In this document: in pieces, positions 28,135-36,444 of the stretch
Position numbering within the stretch: position 1 is the first letter of the stretch
Layout: each line of letters starts with the position of its first letter
Source: Rhodocyclaceae bacterium
GTDB taxonomy: Bacteria; Pseudomonadota; Gammaproteobacteria; Burkholderiales; Rhodocyclaceae
Length of the DNA: 37,187 bases
Direction: 5' to 3'
Assembly (NCBI GenBank): GCA_003963315.1
Contig: RXJP01000039.1
Location: 379 to 37,565, forward strand
Notes under the pieces: model-generated
The model's database searches: none
Told to the model about the DNA's origin: nothing
What the model saw: the letters and a program-made list of their open reading frames with translations, nothing else
Made by a program: the position numbers and the translations under genes

Positions 28135-28223
28135 TTCTTCCCCTCCAGACGAGCACAGCCTTTGGCCATGCCGAGCAGCATCAGCAGAAACACGGCGATG
28201 CCTGCGATATAGACGAAATCCAT
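28131..28223 (-). CDS. Tiny membrane ORF preceding kdpF
   Basis: The frame encodes 30 residues: MDFVYIAGIAVFLLMLLGMA followed by [10 protein letters not shown], that is, one helix with a basic, cysteine-containing tail. It has a good ribosome site (AAGGAG, 7 bases before the ATG), and its stop overlaps the kdpF start. I recall similar tiny frames ahead of kdpF in other proteobacteria, but this was not checked. It would be the first gene of the kdp transcript. The function is unknown. Confidence 0.65.
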   Translation of the reverse strand: MDFVYIAGIAVFLLMLLGMAKGCARLEGKK

Positions 28224-28225
28224 TT

Positions 28226-28569
28226 GATGGCTCCTTGAATGTTGCAACAAGGCCATCCTAGGCAGAGGCGCCTAAAAATTTTGAAAAAATTTGGTCTGAA
28301 GGGATATAGACGGAATAAAAACAAATACGTAGCTGTCAGGACAAAGACAGCGGGGTTCTTGCATGATGGAACTGCCGTCCGGCTTCGGTGAGCCGACGGC
28401 ACATCAGCGCCGTGGCTGGGTGCGGTGCAGGTTCTCTCCTTCCTTTCCCTGTGCCGCACCCGGATCATGGTCTCCATCGGCATCCGGTGCGGTTGAAAGA
28501 TCGGCCTCCCCCCCGGTCGGTGGGGAGGGCTAAAATGGCGGGCTCGACATAGCGCACCCGGAGCCTTCC
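28226..28569. promoter_or_regulatory. Divergent control region between the kdp operon and ilvD
   Basis: No confident gene lies here. The kdp side has an A/T-rich block at 28274-28292 (runs of A and T with partial symmetry) and T-rich minus-strand sequence near 28305-28330, a plausible KdpE-binding area since KdpE targets are T-rich. The ilvD side holds an imperfect inverted repeat (about 28416-28431 with 28448-28463), a 9-codon frame at 28467-28496 (MVSIGIRCG) and a C/G-rich stem (about 28503-28530) just before ilvD. No -35/-10 pair is claimed. Confidence 0.45.
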
Positions 28570-30420
28570 ATGCCCCACTATCGTTCCCGCACCTCCACCC
28601 ACGGCCGCAACATGGCCGGCGCCCGCGCCCTCTGGCGCGCTACCGGTATGAAGGATGGCGATTTCGGCAAGCCCATCATCGCCGTGGTGAACTCCTTTAC
28701 CCAATTCGTTCCCGGCCATGTTCACCTCAAGGACCTGGGCCAACTGGTGGCGCGGGAGATCGAAGCGGCCGGCGGCGTTGCCAAGGAATTCAACACCATC
28801 GCCATTGACGACGGCATCGCCATGGGCCACGGCGGCATGCTCTATTCGCTGCCTTCCCGCGACCTGATCGCCGACAGCGTGGAATACATGGTGAACGGCC
28901 ACTGCGCCGATGCCATGGTGTGCATCTCCAATTGCGACAAGATCACCCCGGGCATGCTGATGGCCGCCATGCGCCTCAACATCCCTTGCGTCTTCGTTTC
29001 CGGCGGCCCCATGGAAGCGGGCAAGGTGCAGTGGCATGGCCAGTTCCGCAAGGTGGACCTGATCGACGCCATGATCGAAGCCGCCGACAGCCACAACACC
29101 GATGCCGAAGTGAACGACATGGAGCGCTCCGCCTGCCCCACCTGCGGTTCCTGTTCCGGCATGTTCACGGCCAATTCCATGAACTGCCTGACCGAGGCCC
29201 TGGGCCTTTCCCTGCCCGGCAACGGTTCCCTGCTGGCCACCCACGCGGACCGCAAGCAGCTGTTCCTGCGTGCCGGCCGTCTGGTGGTGGAGTTGTGCAA
29301 GCGCTATTACGAACAGGACGACGCCTCCGTGCTGCCCCGTTCCATTGCTACCTTCGACGCCTTTGAAAACGCGATGACCCTGGACATCGCCATGGGCGGT
29401 TCCTCCAACACGGTGCTGCACCTGCTGGCCGCTGCCCGGGAAGCCGGCGTGGACTTCACCATGCGCGACATCGACCGCCTTTCCCGCCGCGTGCCCTGCC
29501 TGGCCAAGGTGGCCCCCGCCACCCAGAAGTACCACATGGAGGATGTGCACCGCGCCGGCGGCATCATGGCCATCCTGGGCGAACTGGACCGGGCCGGCCT
29601 GATCCACCGCAATGCCCACACCGTGCATGAGCACACCCTGGGTGGCGCCCTGCAACGCTGGGATGTGATGCAGGCCCACGACAACGCCGTGTTCGAGTTC
29701 TACAAGGCTGCCCCCGGCGGTGTGCCCACCCAGACCGCCTTCAGCCAGGACCGCCGTTTCCCTGAACTGGACATGGACCGCAGCAATGGCTGCATCCGCG
29801 ACAAGGCCAATGCCTATTCCCAGGACGGCGGCATCGCCGTGCTCTACGGCAACATCGCCGAGCGGGGCTGTATCGTCAAGACCGCCGGGGTGGATGATTC
29901 CAACCTGGTGTTCAATGGCCGCGCCCGGGTGTTCGAATCCCAGGACGACGCGGTGGAAGCCATCCTCGCCGACAAGGTGGTGGCCGGTGATGTGGTCATC
30001 ATCCGTTACGAAGGTCCCAAGGGCGGCCCCGGCATGCAGGAGATGCTCTACCCCACCAGCTACCTCAAGTCCAAGGGCCTGGGCAAGGCCTGCGCCTTGC
30101 TCACCGACGGTCGTTTCTCCGGCGGTACTTCCGGCCTGTCCATCGGCCACGCCTCGCCGGAAGCCGCCGAGGGCGGCGCCATCGGCCTGGTGAACGAAGG
30201 TGATCGGGTGGAGATCGACATTCCCAATCGGCGTATCCATCTGGATGTCAGTCCCGAGGTGTTGCAAAGCCGTCGCGAAGCCATGGAAGCCAAAGGCAGC
30301 GCCGCTTGGAAACCGGTCAACCGCCAACGCGTGGTGTCCGCTGCCCTCCGGGCTTACGCCGCCATGGCCACCAGCGCCGACACCGGCGCGGTGCGCGATG
30401 TCAACCAGATTTCCCGCTGA
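28570..30420 (+). CDS. ilvD: Dihydroxy-acid dehydratase
   Basis: The 616-residue enzyme removes water from dihydroxy-isovalerate and dihydroxy-methylvalerate in valine, leucine and isoleucine synthesis. The IlvD/Edd signatures are present: [15 protein letters not shown] with an iron-sulfur cysteine, [18 protein letters not shown] with further cluster cysteines, and [19 protein letters not shown] near the C-terminus. Length matches the long IlvD type with an extra loop. GGAG precedes the ATG at 28570. The P-loop gene starts 23 bases after its stop. Confidence 0.97.
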   Translation: MPHYRSRTSTHGRNMAGARALWRATGMKDGDFGKPIIAVVNSFTQFVPGHVHLKDLGQLVAREIEAAGGVAKEFNTIAIDDGIAMGHGGMLYSLPSRDLIADSVEYMVNGHCADAMVCISNCDKITPGMLMAAMRLNIPCVFVSGGPMEAGKVQWHGQFRKVDLIDAMIEAADSHNTDAEVNDMERSACPTCGSCSGMFTANSMNCLTEALGLSLPGNGSLLATHADRKQLFLRAGRLVVELCKRYYEQDDASVLPRSIATFDAFENAMTLDIAMGGSSNTVLHLLAAAREAGVDFTMRDIDRLSRRVPCLAKVAPATQKYHMEDVHRAGGIMAILGELDRAGLIHRNAHTVHEHTLGGALQRWDVMQAHDNAVFEFYKAAPGGVPTQTAFSQDRRFPELDMDRSNGCIRDKANAYSQDGGIAVLYGNIAERGCIVKTAGVDDSNLVFNGRARVFESQDDAVEAILADKVVAGDVVIIRYEGPKGGPGMQEMLYPTSYLKSKGLGKACALLTDGRFSGGTSGLSIGHASPEAAEGGAIGLVNEGDRVEIDIPNRRIHLDVSPEVLQSRREAMEAKGSAAWKPVNRQRVVSAALRAYAAMATSADTGAVRDVNQISR

Positions 30421-30443
30421 GCGTAGCCCGGGCGCACCGATCC

Positions 30444-30947
30444 GTGCCCGACGTCATCCTGATCGAGGGCCCGGTCGGCGCCGGTAAGTCCACGTTTGCC
30501 CAAGCCCTGGCGCAGGAGCGCCAGGGCGTTCATATCGCGCTGGATCAGTGGTTCGCCATCCTCTTCAGTCCCGACCGTCCGACGACGGATGTCGTGCCTT
30601 GGTATATGGAACACAAGGAGCGCTTGCTGCATTTGATATGGCGTCATAGCCAGCACGTCCTGGCCTCCGGCAAGGATGTGATCCTGGAGTTGGGCCTGAT
30701 TCAAAAACCGGGTCGCCAGGCGTTTTGCCAGTCCGTGCAGGATGCGGGTTTCGATCCGAAGGTGTTCGTGCTGGATGCGCCCCGAGATGTTCGTCGTTTG
30801 CGCGTACAACGGCGAAACACCGAACAGGGCGCCACCTTCGCCATGGTGGTGCCCGAGGCCGTGTTCGAGATGGCGAGCGATCTGTGGGAACCGCCGGACG
30901 ATATCGAGTGCGAGCTGTACCCCGTGGTGTTCGTGCCCAAGGTGTGA
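30444..30947 (+). CDS. P-loop kinase-like (AAA_33-type) protein
   Basis: Read from GTG at 30444 the product has 167 residues. It opens with strand-loop VILIEGPVGAGKST (Walker A), a DQWF acidic site, DVILELGLIQ as Walker B-like, and a lid with arginines (RRLRVQRRN). This resembles small kinases of the AAA_33/zeta-like group that phosphorylate small molecules or nucleosides. The substrate is not predictable. It is close behind ilvD and could share its transcript. The start is not fixed by a clear ribosome site; other in-frame starts lie inside ilvD. Confidence 0.7.
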   Translation: MPDVILIEGPVGAGKSTFAQALAQERQGVHIALDQWFAILFSPDRPTTDVVPWYMEHKERLLHLIWRHSQHVLASGKDVILELGLIQKPGRQAFCQSVQDAGFDPKVFVLDAPRDVRRLRVQRRNTEQGATFAMVVPEAVFEMASDLWEPPDDIECELYPVVFVPKV

Positions 30948-31001
30948 TCCGTCGCCGGTGACGAGGGGATAATGGCAGCTTGCCATTCGGAAGCCGCCGT
31001 C

Positions 31002-33236
31002 ATGTTGCTGCGCAGACTCCTCCCTTTATTCGCCCTGTGCCTGTCCGTGCCGGTCTCGGTTGCGGCACCTCCGGCTGCATCCAACACCGGGATGCCGAAG
31101 ATTTGCCTGGTCCTTTCCGGCGGCGGCGCCCGGGGCATCGCCCATATCGGCGTGCTGAAAGCCCTGGAAGAGCAGCACATCCCCATCCATTGCATCGCCG
31201 GCACCAGCATGGGCGCCATCGTCGGCGGCCTCTATGCGGCGGGGTATTCCGCCGACGAGCTGGAGCGCATCGTGCGCGGCCTCGATTGGGGTGAGCAGTT
31301 CGACGATAAGCCGCCGCGGCGGGAGCGTTCCCAGCAGCAGAAGGATGAGGACTTCGATTTTCCGGTATCCCTGGAACTGGGCTACGGCGAGGGCCGCTTG
31401 CGTTTGCCCAAGGGTACCGTGGGCGGCGTCGGTTTTGAGCGCATGCTAGCGCGGCTGACCCGGCGCGTCTCAGCCATCGACAGTTTCGACAAGCTGCCCA
31501 TCCCCTTCCGTGCCGTGGCCACCGATATGGAGAGCGGCGAGGGCATGGTGTTCGACCACGGCAACCTGGCCAGCGTCATGCGCGCCAGCATGTCGGTGCC
31601 CGGCGCCTTCGCCCCCATCGAGGTGGATGGCCGCATCTACGGTGACGGCGGCATGACCGCCAATCTGCCGGTGGATGTGGCCCGGGCCATGGGGGCCGAC
31701 GTCATCATCGCGGTGAACATCGGCACGCCCCTGGCATCCAAGGAAAGCCTGGGCAATGTGCTGGGGGTGACGCGGCAGATGATTTCCATCCTCGCCGGGC
31801 AGAACGTCAAGGCGCAACTGGCCAAGCTGACGACGAAGGACGTGCTGATTACGCCCCAGTTGGGCAAATTAAGTTCCCTCGATTTCCCCCATGCCCTGGA
31901 AGGTATTGCTGCCGGTTATGCCGCCGCGCGGGACGCCCGTCAGGCCCTGGCGCCCCTGGCCGTGGATGAAGTCCGGTGGCAAGCCCTGTTGGCGGCCCGG
32001 CCGCAACCCCGGGACCACAGCGGGAAGCTGGCCTTCGTCGAAGTGGATGGTACCCGCCGCAGCAACGCCGAAGCCCTGCTCAAGGGCATTACCACCGAGC
32101 CCGGCGACGAGGCCGACGACGCCAAGCTCCAGGACGACGCCGCCCGTTTGCTTGGGCGCGGGGATTTCGAACGGGTGGATTACCGCTTACAGGATGCCTC
32201 CCTGGGTGACGGCCGCTTCGGCGTGATCTACCAGGTGGAGGAAAAGGAATGGGGCCCCCATTTTTTCCGGCTCGGCCTGGGCGGCTCCACCGACTTTGAA
32301 GGGAATGCCGGTTTCGACCTGCTGCTGGGGCACCGCTTGCCTTGGGTGAACACCTGGGGCGGCGAGTGGCGCAACCGCTTCCAGTTGGGCCGTACCCGCG
32401 CCCTCAAGAGCGAGTTCGTCCAGCCCCTGGGGCCAGGCGCGTCGGTTTTTCTGGCACCCAAGATCGAAATGGAGCGGCGCACCCTGGACGTATTCCAGGG
32501 CGACCAGCGGGTGTCCCAGCAGCAGGGCGGTTTCGACCGGGCCGGGGTGGACCTGGGGCTGCCGGTGGGCCTGTTCGGTACTTTGGGCGAAGCCCGCGTC
32601 GGCCTGGCCCGGGGCCGTTTTACGGCGGAGCAGAGCATCGGCCAGCCGGGCGCGGCGGCCCTGCATTTCAATGAATCGGGTGTCACCGGCAGCCTGGTGC
32701 TGGACCAGTTGGATAACGCCGCCTTCCCGCGGGAAGGTTGGCGGCTGGCCGGGGATTTCTTCAACGTCCGCAACCATAGCGACAGCAGCGCAGTGACGCC
32801 GACTTCCTACACCCGTTGGAAGGCCGCCGCCACCGGGGCCATGAGCAGCGGCCGCAGCACTTGGCAATGGGGGGCGGAGTTCGGCGGTTTCCTCGACCAG
32901 CGCCGCATCGGCTATTCCGATTTCCGGCTTGGCGGTTTCCAACGTTTGTCCGGCTATCGCAACGAACAGATCGACGGCAACTTCCTCGCCCTGGGCAAGG
33001 CCAGTTACCGCTACCGCCTGGCGGAACTCACCCCCTTCGGTCGCGCACTGTATGTGGGGGCCTCGGCGGAAGTGGGCAACGCCTGGGAGAACCGCAACGA
33101 TATGTCCTGGCACAGCTTGCGCAAGGCGGGCAGCGTGTTCCTGGCTGCCGATACGCCCCTGGGCCCCGCCTACGTCGCCTTCGGCGCGGCGGAGGGGGGA
33201 CAGCGAGCGGTGTACCTGTTCCTCGGCCGCCCCTAG
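31002..33236 (+). CDS. Patatin-like phospholipase with POTRA and outer-membrane barrel (PlpD-like)
   Basis: The ATG at 31002 gives 744 residues with a standard signal peptide (MLLRRLLPLFALCLSVP...AA); an ATG at 30972 gives a longer leader. The patatin domain (about 30-310) has oxyanion loop GGGARG, nucleophile motif GTSMG with Ser69, and the Asp215 dyad partner in GDGG. A POTRA-like segment (about 345-415) and a BamA/surface-antigen barrel (about 420-744) follow, ending in the strand VYLFLGRP. This is the layout of type Vd autotransporters such as PlpD, in which the lipase is moved across the outer membrane by its own barrel. Phospholipids are the expected substrate. Confidence 0.9.
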   Translation: MLLRRLLPLFALCLSVPVSVAAPPAASNTGMPKICLVLSGGGARGIAHIGVLKALEEQHIPIHCIAGTSMGAIVGGLYAAGYSADELERIVRGLDWGEQFDDKPPRRERSQQQKDEDFDFPVSLELGYGEGRLRLPKGTVGGVGFERMLARLTRRVSAIDSFDKLPIPFRAVATDMESGEGMVFDHGNLASVMRASMSVPGAFAPIEVDGRIYGDGGMTANLPVDVARAMGADVIIAVNIGTPLASKESLGNVLGVTRQMISILAGQNVKAQLAKLTTKDVLITPQLGKLSSLDFPHALEGIAAGYAAARDARQALAPLAVDEVRWQALLAARPQPRDHSGKLAFVEVDGTRRSNAEALLKGITTEPGDEADDAKLQDDAARLLGRGDFERVDYRLQDASLGDGRFGVIYQVEEKEWGPHFFRLGLGGSTDFEGNAGFDLLLGHRLPWVNTWGGEWRNRFQLGRTRALKSEFVQPLGPGASVFLAPKIEMERRTLDVFQGDQRVSQQQGGFDRAGVDLGLPVGLFGTLGEARVGLARGRFTAEQSIGQPGAAALHFNESGVTGSLVLDQLDNAAFPREGWRLAGDFFNVRNHSDSSAVTPTSYTRWKAAATGAMSSGRSTWQWGAEFGGFLDQRRIGYSDFRLGGFQRLSGYRNEQIDGNFLALGKASYRYRLAELTPFGRALYVGASAEVGNAWENRNDMSWHSLRKAGSVFLAADTPLGPAYVAFGAAEGGQRAVYLFLGRP

Positions 33237-33241
33237 GCGGG

Positions 33242-34216
33242 ATGGTCATGGGCAAGGTGCGGTGCATTGTCGGCAAGGTTTTTCGCGCCGCCGCCATGGT
33301 GGCATTCATCCTTTCCGTGGCAGTCGTGGGAGAGGCCGGTCGCCAGGCGGACCGCCTGCTGACCAATGCCGTCGCTACCCGGCGGGTGCCGACCTTGACG
33401 CCCAAGGACTTCGGCCTGCCTTACCGTGAAGTGGCCGTGACCACCGGCGACGGCCTGCGCTTGTCGGGTTGGTATGTGCCCGGCAGCAACGGCGCCCTCG
33501 TGATCCTCCAGCACGGCTACAAGAGCCAGCGGGGGGAGATGCTGCATCAGGCGCAGATCCTGGCGCACCATGGCTACGCCTTGCTGATTTCCTCGATCAG
33601 GGGTCACGACCGCAGCGACGGGGAGCGCATTTCCTTCGGACTGAAAGAGATGGCGGATATGGACGCCTGGTTCCGCTACGCCCAGTCCTTGCCCGGGGTG
33701 TCGCCGGATCGCATCGGCCTGTTGGGCAATTCCCTCGGCGGCGTGCTGGCGATCCAATATGCGGCGGCCAATAGGGCGGTAAGGGCGGTGGTGGCCCACA
33801 GCGCCTTTTCCTCCCTGGCCGACACCATCGCCCTCAGCGTCAGGCATTACACCGGCCTGCCGCCTTTCCCGTTCGCGCCCCTGATCCGGTATTGGGCCGA
33901 GTATCGCTTGGGCAGTGATATCGCCGAGGTGGATGCCACCCGCTGGATAGGGCGGCTCAGTCCCCGTCCGGTGTTGCTGTTGCAGGGGGGACAAGATCGG
34001 GTCGTGCAGCCAGGCAGTGGCGAACGTTTGTATGTTGCCGCTGGGCAGCCCAAATTTCTCTGGTACGAACCGGCCTTGGGCCATGCCGCTTTTGACAGTG
34101 CTTTGCCCGAGGTCTACGAGCGCCGCGTGGCGGGCTTCCTCGATTGTTATCTTGAGGACAGGTCTCGCACCCAGGCCTCGAACTGCGCCGCCGGCAACGG
34201 GTGGCAGATGCCGTAG
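33242..34216 (+). CDS. Membrane-anchored alpha/beta hydrolase
   Basis: The ATG at 33242 follows the patatin gene by 5 bases; a second ATG lies two codons later. The 324-residue product has an N-terminal membrane helix or uncleaved signal (about 14-32). The hydrolase core carries ILQHGYKSQRGEM as oxyanion region, the nucleophile elbow GNSLGG with Ser164, and acid and base candidates in QGGQDRVV and LGHAAF. It resembles exported lysophospholipase/BAAT-like hydrolases. Its position after a phospholipase suggests linked lipid or ester turnover. The last 23 codons overlap the 3' end of the convergent GGDEF-EAL gene and may be a non-homologous tail. Confidence 0.82.
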   Translation: MVMGKVRCIVGKVFRAAAMVAFILSVAVVGEAGRQADRLLTNAVATRRVPTLTPKDFGLPYREVAVTTGDGLRLSGWYVPGSNGALVILQHGYKSQRGEMLHQAQILAHHGYALLISSIRGHDRSDGERISFGLKEMADMDAWFRYAQSLPGVSPDRIGLLGNSLGGVLAIQYAAANRAVRAVVAHSAFSSLADTIALSVRHYTGLPPFPFAPLIRYWAEYRLGSDIAEVDATRWIGRLSPRPVLLLQGGQDRVVQPGSGERLYVAAGQPKFLWYEPALGHAAFDSALPEVYERRVAGFLDCYLEDRSRTQASNCAAGNGWQMP

Positions 34217-35820
34217 CCCTGGGCGTAATCACAGCCCAGTTGATTCAGCAGCAAGCGCATGTCCTGGGTTTCCACTCCTTCGGCCACCAAGCTCAATCCC
34301 AGGCTGCGGCCGAGGGAAATGATGGACTGCACGATGGCGCGGCTGGTGGCATCCTGGTCCAGGCCGCGAATGAAAGCGGCGTCGATCTTGAGCCGGTCCA
34401 CCGGGAATTGTTTGAGGTAGGCCAGGCTGGAGTAGCCTGTGCCGAAGTCGTCCATGGCGACTTGGATGCCCAAGGCTTTGAGTTCGCCGAGAACGCTTTG
34501 GGCGCATTCGGGGCTGGCCATCAACACCGACTCGGTGATTTCCAGTTCGATGTGCTGAGGCCCCAGTCCGTGGGCGGCAATGGTGTCCACCACTTGATCC
34601 TTGAAGGCCGGCTGGCGAAACTGGAGGGCGGAACAATTCACGGCGATGGGAAAGGCGGGCAGCCCTAGCTCGTTCCACTGCCTGCGTTGGCGGCAAGCCT
34701 CTTCCAGTACCCATTGACCGAGGGGAACGATGAGGCCGCAATCCTCCGCCACCGGGATGAATTGGTCGGGGGGCATCCAACTGCCGTTGGAACGTCGCCA
34801 GCGCAGCAAGGCTTCGGCGCCCGTGATCATGCCATTGTCCAGGGCGATCTGCGGTTGGAAATGAAGGCTGAACTCGCCATTCAGTAAAGCGCCGCGCAAG
34901 GCGGTTTCCAGGGACATGCGTTCCTGGACGCGGTGATTAAGCACCGGGGTGTAGTACTGGAAGTTGTTTCTTCCCTGCTCCTTGGCGTGATACATGGCAG
35001 TATCCGCACATCGGATCAAAGACTCCGGAGTATTTGCATCATGGGGAAACAGGCTTATGCCTATGCTGGGGGTGATGGTGAGTTGGTGCTGACCCACCGG
35101 GATAGGCTTGGCCATGGCGGCAAGGATGTTGTTGGCCACGATGGCTGCATCCTCCGGCCCATGCAGTTGGCTCAATACGGCGATGAATTCATCACCCCCT
35201 TGGCGGGATACCGTGTCGCTACGGCGTATGGCGCTTTCGATGCGGCGGGCGGCTTCCTTCAGGATCACATCCCCGGCCGAATGGCCCAGGGAATCGTTGA
35301 AGGTCTTGAAACGATCCAGGTCGATCAACAGGACGGCGCAGGTGGTGTTTTCCCGCTGCTCTCTTTCGATGACCCCGGCCAACTGCTGCAAGAGAAATTG
35401 CCGATTGGGCAGGCCCGTCAGCTCGTCGTAATAGGCCAGTCGTTCAATATGGCTTTCGTCCTGCTTGTGCTTGGTCAGGTCGGAAATGACCGCGATCTGA
35501 TGGGCCAATGCGCCGTCCTGACCATTTACCGGATGGAGTACCTGATGGCGCGGGAAAAGCGAGCCATCCCGGCGTTGCCCCCAGCTTTCCGCCCCAGGGG
35601 CGGCATCTGGGTTGGGCAGGCGCGGCGAAGCGATGAATTCCAGGTGCTTGCCGGTGACCTCGTGCGCCTGGTAGCCCGTCAAGGCGGAGAAGGCGCCGTT
35701 AACCTGCAATATCTGTCCGTCCCTGTCGGTGATGGCGATGCCAAGGGGCAGGCAGGCCAACAATTCCCGAAGCAGGAGGGAGGCGCCACTTTCAATTTCC
35801 GAAACCAATGAATTTGTCAT
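34147..35820 (-). CDS. PAS-GGDEF-EAL cyclic-di-GMP protein
   Basis: The 557-residue soluble protein has a PAS domain (about 15-125), and a GGDEF domain with intact GGDEF at 208-212 and an RRSD inhibitory site. The EAL domain has EALLRW from E336, VNCSALQF, ELEITESVL, DDFGTGYSSL, RLKIDAAF and AEGVET. Both catalytic halves look intact, so it could make or degrade c-di-GMP; in such proteins the PAS ligand usually sets the balance. No membrane helix is present. It ends inside the convergent hydrolase gene by 70 bases. The ribosome site is weak. Confidence 0.93.
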   Translation of the reverse strand: MTNSLVSEIESGASLLLRELLACLPLGIAITDRDGQILQVNGAFSALTGYQAHEVTGKHLEFIASPRLPNPDAAPGAESWGQRRDGSLFPRHQVLHPVNGQDGALAHQIAVISDLTKHKQDESHIERLAYYDELTGLPNRQFLLQQLAGVIEREQRENTTCAVLLIDLDRFKTFNDSLGHSAGDVILKEAARRIESAIRRSDTVSRQGGDEFIAVLSQLHGPEDAAIVANNILAAMAKPIPVGQHQLTITPSIGISLFPHDANTPESLIRCADTAMYHAKEQGRNNFQYYTPVLNHRVQERMSLETALRGALLNGEFSLHFQPQIALDNGMITGAEALLRWRRSNGSWMPPDQFIPVAEDCGLIVPLGQWVLEEACRQRRQWNELGLPAFPIAVNCSALQFRQPAFKDQVVDTIAAHGLGPQHIELEITESVLMASPECAQSVLGELKALGIQVAMDDFGTGYSSLAYLKQFPVDRLKIDAAFIRGLDQDATSRAIVQSIISLGRSLGLSLVAEGVETQDMRLLLNQLGCDYAQGYGICHPLPAAQFEAWVRDLSSR

Positions 35821-35966
35821 TTTTACGGCCGACTTCTCGTAGGCGATCAGATATGTCCAATTGGCAGGCTGCGAGGGGAAATGCGTTTGGTCTACTCAAG
35901 TCCTGCCGAGACCAATGGAAACAAATGGATGGGCGTCATTCATAACGTTCAATGCTACCTACATGA

Positions 35967-35982
35967 TTATTTATGTCAATAA
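35967..35982. promoter_or_regulatory. A/T-rich symmetric site upstream of the XRE regulator gene
   Basis: TTATT-TATGTC-AATAA is a 5-base inverted repeat about 75 bases before the regulator start. It lies in a strikingly A/T-rich stretch (about 35936-36012) that also shows ACAT...ATGT symmetry at 35961-35976. It may be a promoter/operator for autoregulation; this is inference. The rest of 35821-36057 shows nothing further. Confidence 0.35.
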
Positions 35983-36057
35983 CAATATCGTTTTACATCT
36001 TTTCATAGTTGTGCATGTCGGCTGACCATGTGAGAAAAATTTGGAAGGCGGCGTCAT

Positions 36058-36420
36058 ATGCCAAGAAAAAAGAAAAACCAAGAAAACGGCCTGGGAGCGC
36101 GGATCGGCCAGAACATCAAACTTACCCGCGCACGCCTCGGTATGACGCAGGCAAAACTTGCCGAGTTGATCGGGGTGGAGGTGGAAACCATGTCGCGTAT
36201 CGAAACAGGGGTGCAATTGCCATCCCTGGAGCGGCTCGACGAGATTGCGTCCGCGCTCAGGCTGCCGTTGACCGCGCTCTTGTCCGAAGGCAAGGAGGTT
36301 GATCACCCGTTGCAGGCCGTTATGGACGGCCTGCCCAAGCATGAACGGGAGTTTATTTACGCGTTTGCGATGAACTACGCCCAGCACTGGCGGTTGGGCG
36401 CAGAACGGAAGGAGCGTTAG
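36058..36420 (+). CDS. XRE-family helix-turn-helix transcriptional regulator
   Basis: The 120-residue protein has a basic start (MPRKKKNQE). An XRE/Cro helix-turn-helix follows at about 14-70 (IGQNIKLTRARLGMTQAKLAELIGV, then TMSRIETG and PSLERLDEIASAL). A short C-terminal helical region may dimerise. GGAAGG at 36043-36048 is its ribosome site. Targets are unknown. It has no enzyme partner on its own strand in the window, and the next gene is convergent. Confidence 0.85.
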   Translation: MPRKKKNQENGLGARIGQNIKLTRARLGMTQAKLAELIGVEVETMSRIETGVQLPSLERLDEIASALRLPLTALLSEGKEVDHPLQAVMDGLPKHEREFIYAFAMNYAQHWRLGAERKER

Positions 36421-36444
36421 CCGCGCCTTCCGTCGGCAAGGAGG

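Noticed and set aside
28465-30327. Minus-strand open frame of about 620 codons opposite ilvD
   Set aside because: Antisense to an intact dihydroxy-acid dehydratase and of low-complexity composition.
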